A DNA stretch of 64,000 bases from NCBI GenBank assembly GCA_910575795.1, contig CAJTGE010000005.1, forward strand, positions 93,379 to 157,378. Direction: 5' to 3'. This DNA comes from Clostridiaceae bacterium (lineage in GTDB: Bacteria > Bacillota > Clostridia > Lachnospirales > Lachnospiraceae). Shown here in pieces: positions 17,519 through 26,212 of the stretch. A program made the translations under genes and the position numbers. Under the pieces are notes generated by a model. That model was not told the DNA's origin and searched no databases. It saw only the letters and a list, made by a program, of their open reading frames with translations. The first letter of the stretch is position 1; every line of letters starts with the position of its first letter.

Positions 17519-18175
17519 ATGATAGTTAACGACAGGATTACATCGTATATCCATTCCCTTGACAGCGGGAACGGGAGCCTGTGCGATGCGATCGAGGAGG
17601 AAGCCGCGCTTTTGCGCATCCCGGTTATCCGCCGGGAGACAGCGGCATTTTTAAAGACCCTGGTGGCGCTTAAGCGGCCGGGGGCGATTCTGGAGGTGGG
17701 GACCGCGGTGGGCTATTCGGCGCTCCTGATGTGCCGGGCAATGCCAGAGGACTGCCACATCACGACCATTGAAAAGTACGAAAAGCGCATACCGGCTGCA
17801 AAGGAAAATTTTAAAAGGGCGGGAGAGGAGAAGCGTATCACTCTTGTGGAGGGCGACGCGGGCGAGGCGCTTTACACACTTTCCGGCCCTTATGATTTTA
17901 TCTTCATGGACGCGGCCAAGGGGCAGTATCCGGGCTGGCTTGACCGGCTGCTCTTCCTGCTTTCCGACGGAGGCGTGCTGGTATCGGACAATATCTTCCA
18001 GGACGGCGATATCATCGAATCCCGTTACGCGGTGGAGCGCCGGAACCGGACGATCCATGCCCGGATGCGGGACTATCTGTACCGCCTGACGCATATGGAG
18101 GAGCTTGAGACATCGCTTGTCCCCATTGGGGACGGCGTGGCGGTGAGCGTGAAAAAGGAGAGGGTGAAAGCATGA
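17519..18175 (+). CDS. trmR: tRNA 5-hydroxyuridine methyltransferase TrmR (O-methyltransferase)
   Basis: A 218-residue class I SAM-dependent O-methyltransferase of the family-3 (catechol OMT-like) group. The SAM-binding motif is ILEVGTAVGYSALL and the metal-binding segment is YDFIFMDAAKGQY with VSDNIFQDGDI. B. subtilis YrrM (TrmR) methylates ho5U34 of tRNA to mo5U34. The next gene, overlapping by 4 bases, belongs to the U32 family that makes ho5U34, which supports this assignment over a small-molecule OMT. Confidence 0.85.
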   Translation: MIVNDRITSYIHSLDSGNGSLCDAIEEEAALLRIPVIRRETAAFLKTLVALKRPGAILEVGTAVGYSALLMCRAMPEDCHITTIEKYEKRIPAAKENFKRAGEEKRITLVEGDAGEALYTLSGPYDFIFMDAAKGQYPGWLDRLLFLLSDGGVLVSDNIFQDGDIIESRYAVERRNRTIHARMRDYLYRLTHMEELETSLVPIGDGVAVSVKKERVKA

Positions 18176-19419
18176 GGAAACGGGAGCTTCTGATTCCGGC
18201 CGGGGGCCCGGACACGTTAAAGGCGGCCGTGATCTACGGGGCCGACGCGGTATATTTGGGAGGCGGCGCGTTCGGGCTGCGCGCCAAGGCCCGCAATTTT
18301 ACGAACAAGGAGCTTCGGGAAGGGATCGCGTTTGCCCATGCGCATGGCGTGAGAGTCTATATCACAGCCAATATTCTGGCGCACAATGACGATCTTCCGG
18401 GCGTAGAGGCGTATTTTGAGGAATTAAAGGAGATCGGCCCGGATGCGCTGATCATCTCCGATCCGGGCGTCTTTGCCATCGCGAAGCGGATCCTGCCGGA
18501 GATGGAGATCCATATCAGCACCCAGGCGAACAATACGAATTACGGGACATACCGGTTCTGGTACGGGCTGGGCGCGAAGCGCGTGGTGTCCGCCAGGGAG
18601 CTTTCCTTAAAAGAGATCCGTGAGATCCGTGAGAATATCCCGGAGGATATGGAGATCGAGAGCTTCATCCACGGGGCGATGTGCATTTCCTATTCCGGGC
18701 GCTGCCTGCTCAGCAACTACCTTACGGGAAGAGATGCGAACCAGGGCTCATGTACGCATCCCTGCCGCTGGAACTATGCGGTTGTGGAGGAGACAAGGCC
18801 CGGCGAGTATATGCCGGTCTATGAGAATGAGCGGGGAACCTTCCTGTTTAATTCTAAGGATCTGTGCATGATTGAGCATATCCCGGAGATGATGGAGGCC
18901 GGCATTGACAGCTTTAAGATCGAGGGCCGGATGAAAGGCGCGCTCTATGTGGCGACGGTGGCGCGCGCGTACAGGAGGGCCATTGATGATTATCTGGAGA
19001 GCCCTGAGAAATACAGGGCGGGCCTTGAGTGGTACCGGGAGGAGATCGGCAAATGTACGTACCGCGAGTTTACGACGGGCTTCTATTTTGATAAGCCGGG
19101 CGCAGAGGCTCAGATTTACGGAAACAGCACATATGTAAAAAATTACACATATCTGGGTATGATAGAAGAGGTAAGGGCAGACGGCCTTGTGCGGATACGC
19201 CAGAAAAATAAGTTCTGCGCAGGCGGGACGGCGGAGGTGATGAAGCCGGACGGGCGGAATCTGCCGGTCACGGTCCGCGCTCTGTACGACGGGGACGGGA
19301 ACGCCGTTCCTGACGCGCCCCATGCCGGGCAGGTTTTATGGGTGGATCTGGGGCCGGGGCCGGATGTAAATGACATCATCCGCAGACAGGAGGCGGCGTC
19401 GGGCGCGCAGGCGGGCTAA
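18172..19419 (+). CDS. trhP: U32 family protein, tRNA U34 hydroxylation enzyme TrhP
   Basis: A 415-residue member of the peptidase U32 family. The family signature ESFIHGAMCISYSGRCLLSN is present, followed by cysteines in GSCTHPCRWNY that fit an iron-sulfur or metal site. TrhP (E. coli YegQ, B. subtilis YrrN/YrrO) forms 5-hydroxyuridine at tRNA position 34 using prephenate. Only one copy is present here, whereas B. subtilis has two subunits in tandem. It is translationally coupled to trmR, giving a two-step U34 pathway. Confidence 0.88.
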   Translation: MRKRELLIPAGGPDTLKAAVIYGADAVYLGGGAFGLRAKARNFTNKELREGIAFAHAHGVRVYITANILAHNDDLPGVEAYFEELKEIGPDALIISDPGVFAIAKRILPEMEIHISTQANNTNYGTYRFWYGLGAKRVVSARELSLKEIREIRENIPEDMEIESFIHGAMCISYSGRCLLSNYLTGRDANQGSCTHPCRWNYAVVEETRPGEYMPVYENERGTFLFNSKDLCMIEHIPEMMEAGIDSFKIEGRMKGALYVATVARAYRRAIDDYLESPEKYRAGLEWYREEIGKCTYREFTTGFYFDKPGAEAQIYGNSTYVKNYTYLGMIEEVRADGLVRIRQKNKFCAGGTAEVMKPDGRNLPVTVRALYDGDGNAVPDAPHAGQVLWVDLGPGPDVNDIIRRQEAASGAQAG

Positions 19420-19495
19420 AACGCCGGCATATGCCGCGGGACGTTCTATGGTGCGGTAACTATTCCGGGAGCACATCATACAAAGGAGGAGAAGC

Positions 19496-20311
19496 ATGAC
19501 CTGGATATTGGAGGGCGCGGCCCTGTTCTGTGTGGTTTATTATGTGATCCTGACGGTATATGCGGGCTTTTCCGTTTCGTTCTCCCTGTTCTGGCCGGCG
19601 CTGGCCGCTGTGTTTATCCTTCTGGCCGCGGGGCTGCATTTCCTGCGCCGCCATGAGGGGCGCGCGCCGTCCTGGGTTTTTGTCTCGGCTGCCACGGCCC
19701 TCCTGGCGGGCTTTGTGATTTTTGCTGTGACCGAGGCGCTTATTGCCTTTCATGCCCTCACGGCGACAAGGCAGGCCGCGGATTATGTGATCGTGCTGGG
19801 GGCCCGGGTGAAGGACCGCGAAATCAGCCGTTCCCTGAAACGGCGGCTTGACAGGGCTGTGGAATACGCGGAGGCGAACCCGAACACGATTCTGGTGCTT
19901 TCAGGAGGCCAGGGAAAGGATGAGCCGGTGAGCGAGGCCAGGGCCATGTATGAGTATCTGGAGTATAACGGCGTCGCGCCGGAGCGGCTGCTTCTGGAGG
20001 ATCAGTCTTCCAACACGGCGCAGAATATCACCTTCAGCCGCAAGGTGATTGAGCGCCAGGAATTTTATAAGGCGCAGTCCGCGCAGGCCCGTCTGCAGGA
20101 ATACTATCAGGAGCGCTCTGAGGAGGATCCGGTGCGGATCGCGGTGCTGACAAGCGATTACCACCTCTTCCGAGCCAAATCCATTGCCAGGAAGCAGGGC
20201 TTGTCCGCTGTGACGGGCATCGCGGCCCCGGGCGATCCGGTGCTCGCCATCCACATGTGGGTGCGGGAGTGCTTTGCTGTGCTGAAGGATAAATTTATGG
20301 GCAGGATGTAG
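19496..20311 (+). CDS. YdcF/DUF218 family membrane protein
   Basis: A 271-residue protein with three hydrophobic N-terminal helices (about residues 2-22, 28-48 and 55-80), then a DUF218 domain: ADYVIVLGARVKDREISRSLKRR, LVLSGGQGKDEPVSEARAM, LLEDQSSNTAQNITFS and AVLTSDYHLFRAKSIA. This Rossmann-like fold is shared with SanA and YdcF, which affect the envelope, but the biochemical role is unknown. The start ATG follows AAGGAGG. Confidence 0.85.
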   Translation: MTWILEGAALFCVVYYVILTVYAGFSVSFSLFWPALAAVFILLAAGLHFLRRHEGRAPSWVFVSAATALLAGFVIFAVTEALIAFHALTATRQAADYVIVLGARVKDREISRSLKRRLDRAVEYAEANPNTILVLSGGQGKDEPVSEARAMYEYLEYNGVAPERLLLEDQSSNTAQNITFSRKVIERQEFYKAQSAQARLQEYYQERSEEDPVRIAVLTSDYHLFRAKSIARKQGLSAVTGIAAPGDPVLAIHMWVRECFAVLKDKFMGRM

Positions 20312-20408
20312 GCGGACCATTCCTTACTGTATGCGCCGGAAAGTGCGAAGCGGCGCGGCGGCCAGAGCATACAGTAATATAAATTGTATATGGAAAAGGA
20401 AGATGAGA

Positions 20409-23330
20409 ATGACAGTAAAGGATTTAAACAGCTATCAGATACTGGAAGAACGGACGGTAAAGGAGCTTGGCTCAAAGGGAACCGTTCTGGAGCACAAAAA
20501 GACCGGAGCCAGGATATTTCTCCTCTCAAATGACGACGAGAACAAGGTGTTCTGTATAGGCTTCCGCACGCCGCCTTCGGACAGCACGGGGGTTCCCCAT
20601 ATTTTGGAGCACAGCGTATTATGCGGCTCTGACAAATTTCCGGTCAAGGATCCCTTTGTGGAGCTGGTGAAGGGCTCTCTGAATACCTTTTTAAATGCCA
20701 TGACGTATCCGGATAAGACCGTGTACCCCGTGGCGAGCTGCAATGACAAAGACTTCCAGAACCTGATGGATGTCTACATGGACGCGGTGCTGCACCCGGC
20801 TATCTATAAGGAAGAAAAGATCTTTCTGCAGGAGGGCTGGCACTATGAGCTGGAGTCCGAGGACGGCCCTGTGACGTACAACGGCGTGGTGTATAATGAG
20901 ATGAAGGGCGCGTTTTCCTCCCCGGAGAGCGTCCTGGATCGCTATACGAGGAACGTGCTGTTCCCGGACACCTGCTATGCGCACGAGTCGGGCGGCGCGC
21001 CGGACGATATCCCGTCCCTGACATACGAAGCCTTTCTGAATTTCCACAAAACCTACTATCATCCGTCCAACAGCTTTATTTACCTGTACGGAAATATGGA
21101 TATGGCGGAAAAGCTTGACTGGCTGGACAGAGAATATCTCTCCCGCTATGACCGCCAGCCGGTGGACTCGGCGATCGCGTCGCAGGAGGCGTTCGCCTCC
21201 CCGGTGGAAAAGGAGATTTTCTATCCCATTACCGACGCGGAGAGTGAGGAGCAGGCGACCTATTTATCTGTCAATACCGTGGTCGGAGACGATCTGGACC
21301 CGGCGCTCTATATGGCGTTCCAGATCCTGGAATATGTCCTGATCGACGCGCCGGGCGCGCCCTTAAAGGAGGCGCTTATTGGGGCCGGGATCGGCCAGGA
21401 TATCATGGGCGGATATGAAAACGGCATCCTGCAGCCCTATTTCTCCGTGATCGCCAAAAATGCCTCAAAGGAACAAAAAGGCGAGTTTCTGGCGGTGGTG
21501 AAGGGAACCCTGCGCAGGCTCGCGGATCAGGGGATCGGCGAAAAGACGCTCCTGGCCGGAATCAATTACTATGAATTCCGCTACCGTGAGGCGGACTTCG
21601 GAAATGCGCCCAAGGGCCTGATGTACGGCCTCCAGTGCCTGGATAGCTGGCTTTACGACGGCGATCCCTTTATGCACCTCGCATATGAGGACACCTTTGC
21701 CTTTTTAAAGAAGGGCGTAAAGGAGGGCTGGTTTGAGGGGCTTTTAAAGAAATACCTGCTGGATAACCCCTTTGAGGCCGTGATACTGGTAAGCCCGGAA
21801 AAGAATTTAACGGCAAAAGAGGAGGAAAAGCTCAGGATAAAGCTTGAGGCGTATAAAAACTCCCTCGCGAAGGAGGAGCGACGCGCCCTGATTGAGAGGA
21901 CAGAGGCGCTCAAGGAATATCAGGATACGCCGTCCCCGAAGGAGGATCTGGAGAAGATTCCCCTGCTGTGCAGAGAGGACATAAAGCCGGATCCGGAGCC
22001 GCTGATCCTTGAAGAGCGCGTGATAGACGGGACAACGGCGCTGTGCCATCCCATGAACACCTCAGGGATCGGCTATTTAAAGGTGATGTTTTACACAGAC
22101 CGGGTTCCGTCAGAGGATCTGCCGTATGTGGGGCTCTTAAAATCCGTGCTGGGCTATGTGAACACTACAAAACACACCTACAGCGATCTATCGAATGAGA
22201 TCAACTTAAACAGCGGCGGCATCAGCTTAAATGTGACAGCCTATCCGGACGCGCAGTCCCCGGAGCGCTTTACAGGCGTGTTCAACGCGAGCGCCAGAGT
22301 GCTCTATGACAAGCTGGATTTCGGCTTTTCAGCGATCGCGGAGATCCTCCTGGACTCTGTGTTAGACGACGCGAAGCGCCTCGGCGAAATCCTGGCCGAG
22401 ATGAAGTCGCGCAGCCAGATGAAGCTGAATTCCGCGGGCCACTCGGCGGCCATGATCCGCAGCCTGTCGTATTTTTCGCCGGTTTACAGCTTCCACGATC
22501 AGACAGGGGGCATTGCGTATTACCATTTCCTTGAGGACATGGCCAGACACTTTGAGGAGAAGAAAGACGCCCTGACAGATAAGCTTAAGGAAACGGCAAA
22601 GCGGCTGTTTACGGCTGAAAACATGGTGATCAGCTATACGGCCGACGAGGAAGGGCTAAAGAGTCTTGAAGGCAGCCTTGCGCTGTTAAAGGACCGCCTG
22701 CCCGCAGGGGACGGAACGACATATCCCTTTGCGTTTGAAAAGAAGAACAGGAACGAGGGCTTTATAACCTCGTCCCAGGTCAACTATGTGGCGCGCAGCG
22801 GAAGCGTCTTTAAGAAGGGGCAATCGTACACCGGGGCGCTGCGCATCCTGAAGGTGATCCTGGGCTATGATTACCTGTGGCTGAACGTCCGGGTCAAGGG
22901 CGGCGCGTACGGGGTCATGAACGGCGTGGGCCGTTTTGGCGACGGGTATTTTGTATCCTACCGCGATCCGAAGCTTCAGGAAACGGCGCAGGTTTACGAG
23001 GGAGTGCCGGCGTACATTGAGAGCTTTGACGCGGATGAGCGCGATATGACCAAGTATGTGATCGGCACGATCAGCGATCTCGACGCCCCGCTGCTCCCGC
23101 CCTACAAGGGGGCAAAGGCCGATTCCGCGTGGTTCTCGCATGTCACGGACGAGATGTTTGAGCAGGAGCGGCGCGAGATCCTGACCGCAGGGCCGGAGGA
23201 TATACGGGCGCTTGCGGGGATTGTGCGCGAGGTTCTGTCAGAGGGGAGTCTGTGCGTGATTGGGAATGCGGAATGTATTCGGAAGTGTGAGGGGATGTTT
23301 GGGGAGATTAAAAATTTGTTTCAGATGTAG
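20409..23330 (+). CDS. M16C zinc metalloprotease (presequence protease/insulinase family)
   Basis: A 973-residue protease of the M16C type, two M16 halves in one chain. The inverted zinc motif HILEH lies in TGVPHILEHSVLCGS near residue 60, with the third ligand expected in the downstream YNEMKG (VVYNEMKGAFSSPESVL). The central linker and C-terminal half (VRVKGGAYGVMNGVGRFGDG) match presequence-protease homologues. It probably degrades peptides in the cytoplasm, since no signal peptide is present. I start at ATG 20409, which has the best spacing to AAAAGGAAG; ATG 20403 is two codons upstream. Confidence 0.92.
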   Translation: MTVKDLNSYQILEERTVKELGSKGTVLEHKKTGARIFLLSNDDENKVFCIGFRTPPSDSTGVPHILEHSVLCGSDKFPVKDPFVELVKGSLNTFLNAMTYPDKTVYPVASCNDKDFQNLMDVYMDAVLHPAIYKEEKIFLQEGWHYELESEDGPVTYNGVVYNEMKGAFSSPESVLDRYTRNVLFPDTCYAHESGGAPDDIPSLTYEAFLNFHKTYYHPSNSFIYLYGNMDMAEKLDWLDREYLSRYDRQPVDSAIASQEAFASPVEKEIFYPITDAESEEQATYLSVNTVVGDDLDPALYMAFQILEYVLIDAPGAPLKEALIGAGIGQDIMGGYENGILQPYFSVIAKNASKEQKGEFLAVVKGTLRRLADQGIGEKTLLAGINYYEFRYREADFGNAPKGLMYGLQCLDSWLYDGDPFMHLAYEDTFAFLKKGVKEGWFEGLLKKYLLDNPFEAVILVSPEKNLTAKEEEKLRIKLEAYKNSLAKEERRALIERTEALKEYQDTPSPKEDLEKIPLLCREDIKPDPEPLILEERVIDGTTALCHPMNTSGIGYLKVMFYTDRVPSEDLPYVGLLKSVLGYVNTTKHTYSDLSNEINLNSGGISLNVTAYPDAQSPERFTGVFNASARVLYDKLDFGFSAIAEILLDSVLDDAKRLGEILAEMKSRSQMKLNSAGHSAAMIRSLSYFSPVYSFHDQTGGIAYYHFLEDMARHFEEKKDALTDKLKETAKRLFTAENMVISYTADEEGLKSLEGSLALLKDRLPAGDGTTYPFAFEKKNRNEGFITSSQVNYVARSGSVFKKGQSYTGALRILKVILGYDYLWLNVRVKGGAYGVMNGVGRFGDGYFVSYRDPKLQETAQVYEGVPAYIESFDADERDMTKYVIGTISDLDAPLLPPYKGAKADSAWFSHVTDEMFEQERREILTAGPEDIRALAGIVREVLSEGSLCVIGNAECIRKCEGMFGEIKNLFQM

Positions 23331-23385
23331 ATAACGTTTGACATTTAAGAATCTTGGGGCGGAGTGTATGAGGGCCGTGCTTTGG

Positions 23386-23547
23386 CGTGAGGGGGCAGCC
23401 ATCGTCAGGTTCTATATCCATAAGGAACCCGTAGAAAACCGCCGGCGCTTAGCGGGGTCTTTTCAAGCTTAGCGTCCGCTGCGCTTTTCTCCGGGCGGGA
23501 GCGGGGTTCCGTTGGATATAAAGCCTGACGCTGGCGGCCCCCTCACG
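23386..23547 (+). repeat. Dispersed palindromic repeat, copy 1
   Basis: A 162-bp unit in the gap between the M16 protease and era. Its ends are 24-bp inverted repeats (23386-23409 and 23524-23547) matching at 22 positions. The interior contains TCCATAAGGAACCCGTAGAA, two copies of GCTTAGCG, and GGGGTTCCGTTGGATA. Closely similar interiors occur at 38641-38801 and, inverted, at 41314-41466. No coding potential is seen. Confidence 0.8.
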
Positions 23548-23689
23548 ACAAACCAAAGTGGCCAATTATTTCATAAAGGAAATGATGTTGTCATTTGAGG
23601 TATCCAGGCTGTTTGTAATACAAGGAGGAAAAGATATTTCGCATAGCGGCTCGTCTGCCCATGCAGCGCCGTTTCTGAGGGGAGAAGAT

Positions 23690-24598
23690 ATGCAGAAAGA
23701 GTTAAAATCAGGCTTTGCGGCGCTGATCGGGCGGCCGAATGTGGGGAAATCCACGCTGATGAACCATTTGATCGGACAGAAAATCGCGATTACTTCCGAA
23801 AAGCCGCAGACAACGAGAAACCGGATCCAGACGGTTTTGACGGATGAGCGCGGGCAGATCGTATTTCTGGACACGCCGGGTATTCACAAGGCGAAAAATA
23901 AGCTGGGCGAGTATATGGTCAGCGTGGCGGAGCGCACGTTGAAGGAAGTGGATGCGATCCTCTGGCTGGTAGAGCCCACGACCTTTATCGGGGCCGGGGA
24001 ACGCCATATCGCGGAGCAGCTAAACCGCGTGAAAACACCGGTTCTTCTGGTGATCAACAAGATCGATACCGTGAAAAAGGAGGAGATCCTGGCCTTTATC
24101 GCGGCTTATAAGGATATCTGCGATTTTGCGGAGATTGTTCCGGTCTCGGCGCTTAAGGAGATAAATCTGGAGGATTTGAAGGAGTGTATCTTTAAATATC
24201 TGCCAGAGGGCCCATGCTTTTATGATGAGGATACGATCACGGATCAGCCTATGCGCCAGATCTGCGCGGAGCTTGTGCGCGAAAAGGCCCTGCGGCTTTT
24301 GGATGATGAGATACCGCACGGGATCGCAGTGGTGGTGGAGCGGATGAAGGAACGGCCGAACGGGCTGATCGATGTGGATGCCACGATCGTCTGCGAGCGC
24401 GATTCGCATAAAGGGATTATTATCGGAAAGGGCGGATCGATGCTTAAGCGGATCGGGACGGCGGCGCGCACGGAGATTGAGAACCTGATGGACGCCAGAA
24501 TTAACTTGAAGCTGTGGGTTAAGGTGCGCAGGGAGTGGCGCGACAGCGATCTCTATATGAAGAATTACGGATATAATCCCAGGGAAATTGGGAGTTAG
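23690..24598 (+). CDS. era: GTPase Era
   Basis: A 302-residue ribosome-assembly GTPase that binds 16S rRNA. G1 is GRPNVGKST, G2 falls in PQTTRN, G3 is DTPGIHK, G4 is NKID, and the C-terminal KH domain holds GIIIGKGGSMLKRIGTAAR. The start is ATG 23690 after GAGGGGAGAAG, which gives the normal length; a longer frame from 23558 would run into the repeat-bearing gap without a family match. Confidence 0.95.
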   Translation: MQKELKSGFAALIGRPNVGKSTLMNHLIGQKIAITSEKPQTTRNRIQTVLTDERGQIVFLDTPGIHKAKNKLGEYMVSVAERTLKEVDAILWLVEPTTFIGAGERHIAEQLNRVKTPVLLVINKIDTVKKEEILAFIAAYKDICDFAEIVPVSALKEINLEDLKECIFKYLPEGPCFYDEDTITDQPMRQICAELVREKALRLLDDEIPHGIAVVVERMKERPNGLIDVDATIVCERDSHKGIIIGKGGSMLKRIGTAARTEIENLMDARINLKLWVKVRREWRDSDLYMKNYGYNPREIGS

Positions 24599-24616
24599 GC
24601 ATAAGGGGCGGATGGT

Positions 24617-25270
24617 ATGCGGGATCTCGTGCAGGCGACGGGGATGGTTCTGATGGCCGCCCCGTCCGGGGAATATGACAAGCGTCTTGTGATTCTGACA
24701 AAGGAGAGGGGGAAGATCACAGCGTTTGCCAGGGGGGCCAAGCGGCCCGGAAGCCTTCTTCGGGCGCCCGGCCGGCCGTTTGCGTTCGGGAGCTTTACTC
24801 TGGCGCAGGGGCGGGACGCTTACAGCCTCTACGGCGCGGAAATCGAGAATTATTTTGAAGGGCTGGAAAAGGACGTGGAATGCGCGTGCTATGCCTCGTA
24901 TTTTGCGGAATTCGCCGCCTATTACGGGCGGGAGGGCATTGACGGGGGAGAGACGCTGCGCCTTTTATACCAGTCCTTTCGGGCGCTTTTAAAGCCGGCT
25001 CTCCCCAATTCGCTGGTCCAGCGCATCTTTGAGCTGAGGATCATGGTCATAAACGGGGAGTACACAAGCAAGCCTCCTGTATCCACGGGCGATTCGGCTG
25101 CGTATGCCTGGGAGTATACGGCGTTTTCGCCGATCGAAAAGCTGTATACATTTCTCCTTAAGGAGGATGCTTTTGGGGAATTCAGGCGGTGCGTGGAGGA
25201 GAATAAGAGGCGGTTTATTGACAGGGAATTTCATTCTCTTGAAATTCTGCGGGCGCTGCAGAGGGAGTGA
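24617..25270 (+). CDS. recO: DNA repair protein RecO (short form)
   Basis: A 217-residue protein, somewhat shorter than most RecO proteins. The N-terminal OB fold is clear (TGMVLMAAPSGEYDKRLVILTKERGKITAFARGAKR). RecO helps RecR load RecA on SSB-covered DNA. The four-cysteine zinc site usual in the C-terminal half is missing: that segment (TSKPPVSTGDSAAYAWEYTAFS) has no cysteines, as in some other Gram-positive RecO proteins. It follows era by 18 bases, a common gene pair. Confidence 0.9.
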   Translation: MRDLVQATGMVLMAAPSGEYDKRLVILTKERGKITAFARGAKRPGSLLRAPGRPFAFGSFTLAQGRDAYSLYGAEIENYFEGLEKDVECACYASYFAEFAAYYGREGIDGGETLRLLYQSFRALLKPALPNSLVQRIFELRIMVINGEYTSKPPVSTGDSAAYAWEYTAFSPIEKLYTFLLKEDAFGEFRRCVEENKRRFIDREFHSLEILRALQRE

Positions 25271-25329
25271 TGTTTCGTAACAGTTCAGAGGGGCGGGAGG
25301 ATACCCCGTTCGGCCTGTTACGATGTTTC
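25269..25329 (+). repeat. 45-bp palindromic mini-element flanked by an 8-bp direct repeat
   Basis: GATGTTTC occurs at 25269-25276 and 25322-25329. Between them 25277-25321 begins GTAACAG and ends CTGTTAC. The left direct repeat overlaps the recO stop codon. The layout resembles a short mobile palindrome with a target duplication. Confidence 0.55.
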
Positions 25330-25391
25330 AAATATGCTCTGGCAGAGGTGTGAACCGAAACTGGATAAGAAAACCGGGGAGAATACAGATT

Positions 25392-26174
25392 ATGGCAGAG
25401 AGAAACAGGCAGGATAAGGAGGGCGCGCGCCCGGCTGCGGGTTCGCCTGTTAAAGGGATCCGTCTGAACAAATATTTAAGTGAGGCGGGCGTCTGCTCGC
25501 GGCGTGAGGCGGATCGGAGGATCGCGGCCGGCGAGGTGTTTGTGGACGGGAAACGGGCGTCAACCGGAATGCGGGTATTTCCCTCCCAGGAAATCGTGTG
25601 CGGCGGCAGGCGGGTGACAGGGGGAGAGCGCCCGGTGCTTCTGGCGGTCAATAAGCCCAGGGGGATCGTGTGTACGACCTCGGATAAGGACCGCGCGGAG
25701 AATATTGTGGATTTTATCAGATTTCCCTCCCGCATTTACCCTGTGGGGCGCCTCGATAAGGAATCAGAGGGGCTGCTTCTGATGACGAACCAGGGCGGGC
25801 TCTCGGATCAGATCCTGCGCGCCCGGAACGGCCATGAAAAGGAGTATGAGGTGACGGTCAGCCGTCCGGTAAACGATGCGTTTATCCGCCGTATGGCGGG
25901 CGGCGTGCCGATTCTGGGGACAGTCACAAGGCCCTGCTATGTGGAAAAGACGGGAGAGCGTTCCTTTCGTATCACACTGACCCAGGGGATGAACCGCCAG
26001 ATCCGCCGAATGTGCGAGGCCCTGGGCTTTGAGGTGACGGCCTTAAAGCGGGTGCGTATCATGAATATCAGGCTGGCAGGCTTAAAGACAGGGGAGTACC
26101 GCGAGGTTACGAAGGAAGAGTGGGAGGAGCTTTCAAGGCTTCTTAACGGGAACGGGAGACAGCCGGCGCGCTGA
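25392..26174 (+). CDS. rluF: 23S rRNA pseudouridine synthase, RluB/RluF type
   Basis: A 260-residue protein with an S4 RNA-binding domain (IRLNKYLSEAGVCSRREADR) followed by the RsuA-family catalytic domain; the catalytic Asp is in GRLDKESEGLLL. The segments GVPILGTVT, NRQIRRMCEALGFEVTALKR and RIMNI are closest to RluF (E. coli U2604) rather than RluB. The start ATG is 10 bases after GGGGAG. The N-terminal 20 residues are a basic, low-complexity extension. The target uridine is inferred from the closest family. Confidence 0.85.
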   Translation: MAERNRQDKEGARPAAGSPVKGIRLNKYLSEAGVCSRREADRRIAAGEVFVDGKRASTGMRVFPSQEIVCGGRRVTGGERPVLLAVNKPRGIVCTTSDKDRAENIVDFIRFPSRIYPVGRLDKESEGLLLMTNQGGLSDQILRARNGHEKEYEVTVSRPVNDAFIRRMAGGVPILGTVTRPCYVEKTGERSFRITLTQGMNRQIRRMCEALGFEVTALKRVRIMNIRLAGLKTGEYREVTKEEWEELSRLLNGNGRQPAR

Positions 26175-26212
26175 GTGCAGAGGACGCGGACCGCGGGTGA
26201 TGTCCCCCGGGA

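Noticed and set aside
23386..23547. CRISPR array or non-coding RNA gene
   Set aside because: There is no regular repeat-spacer pattern; the unit is a single palindromic copy shared with other gaps.
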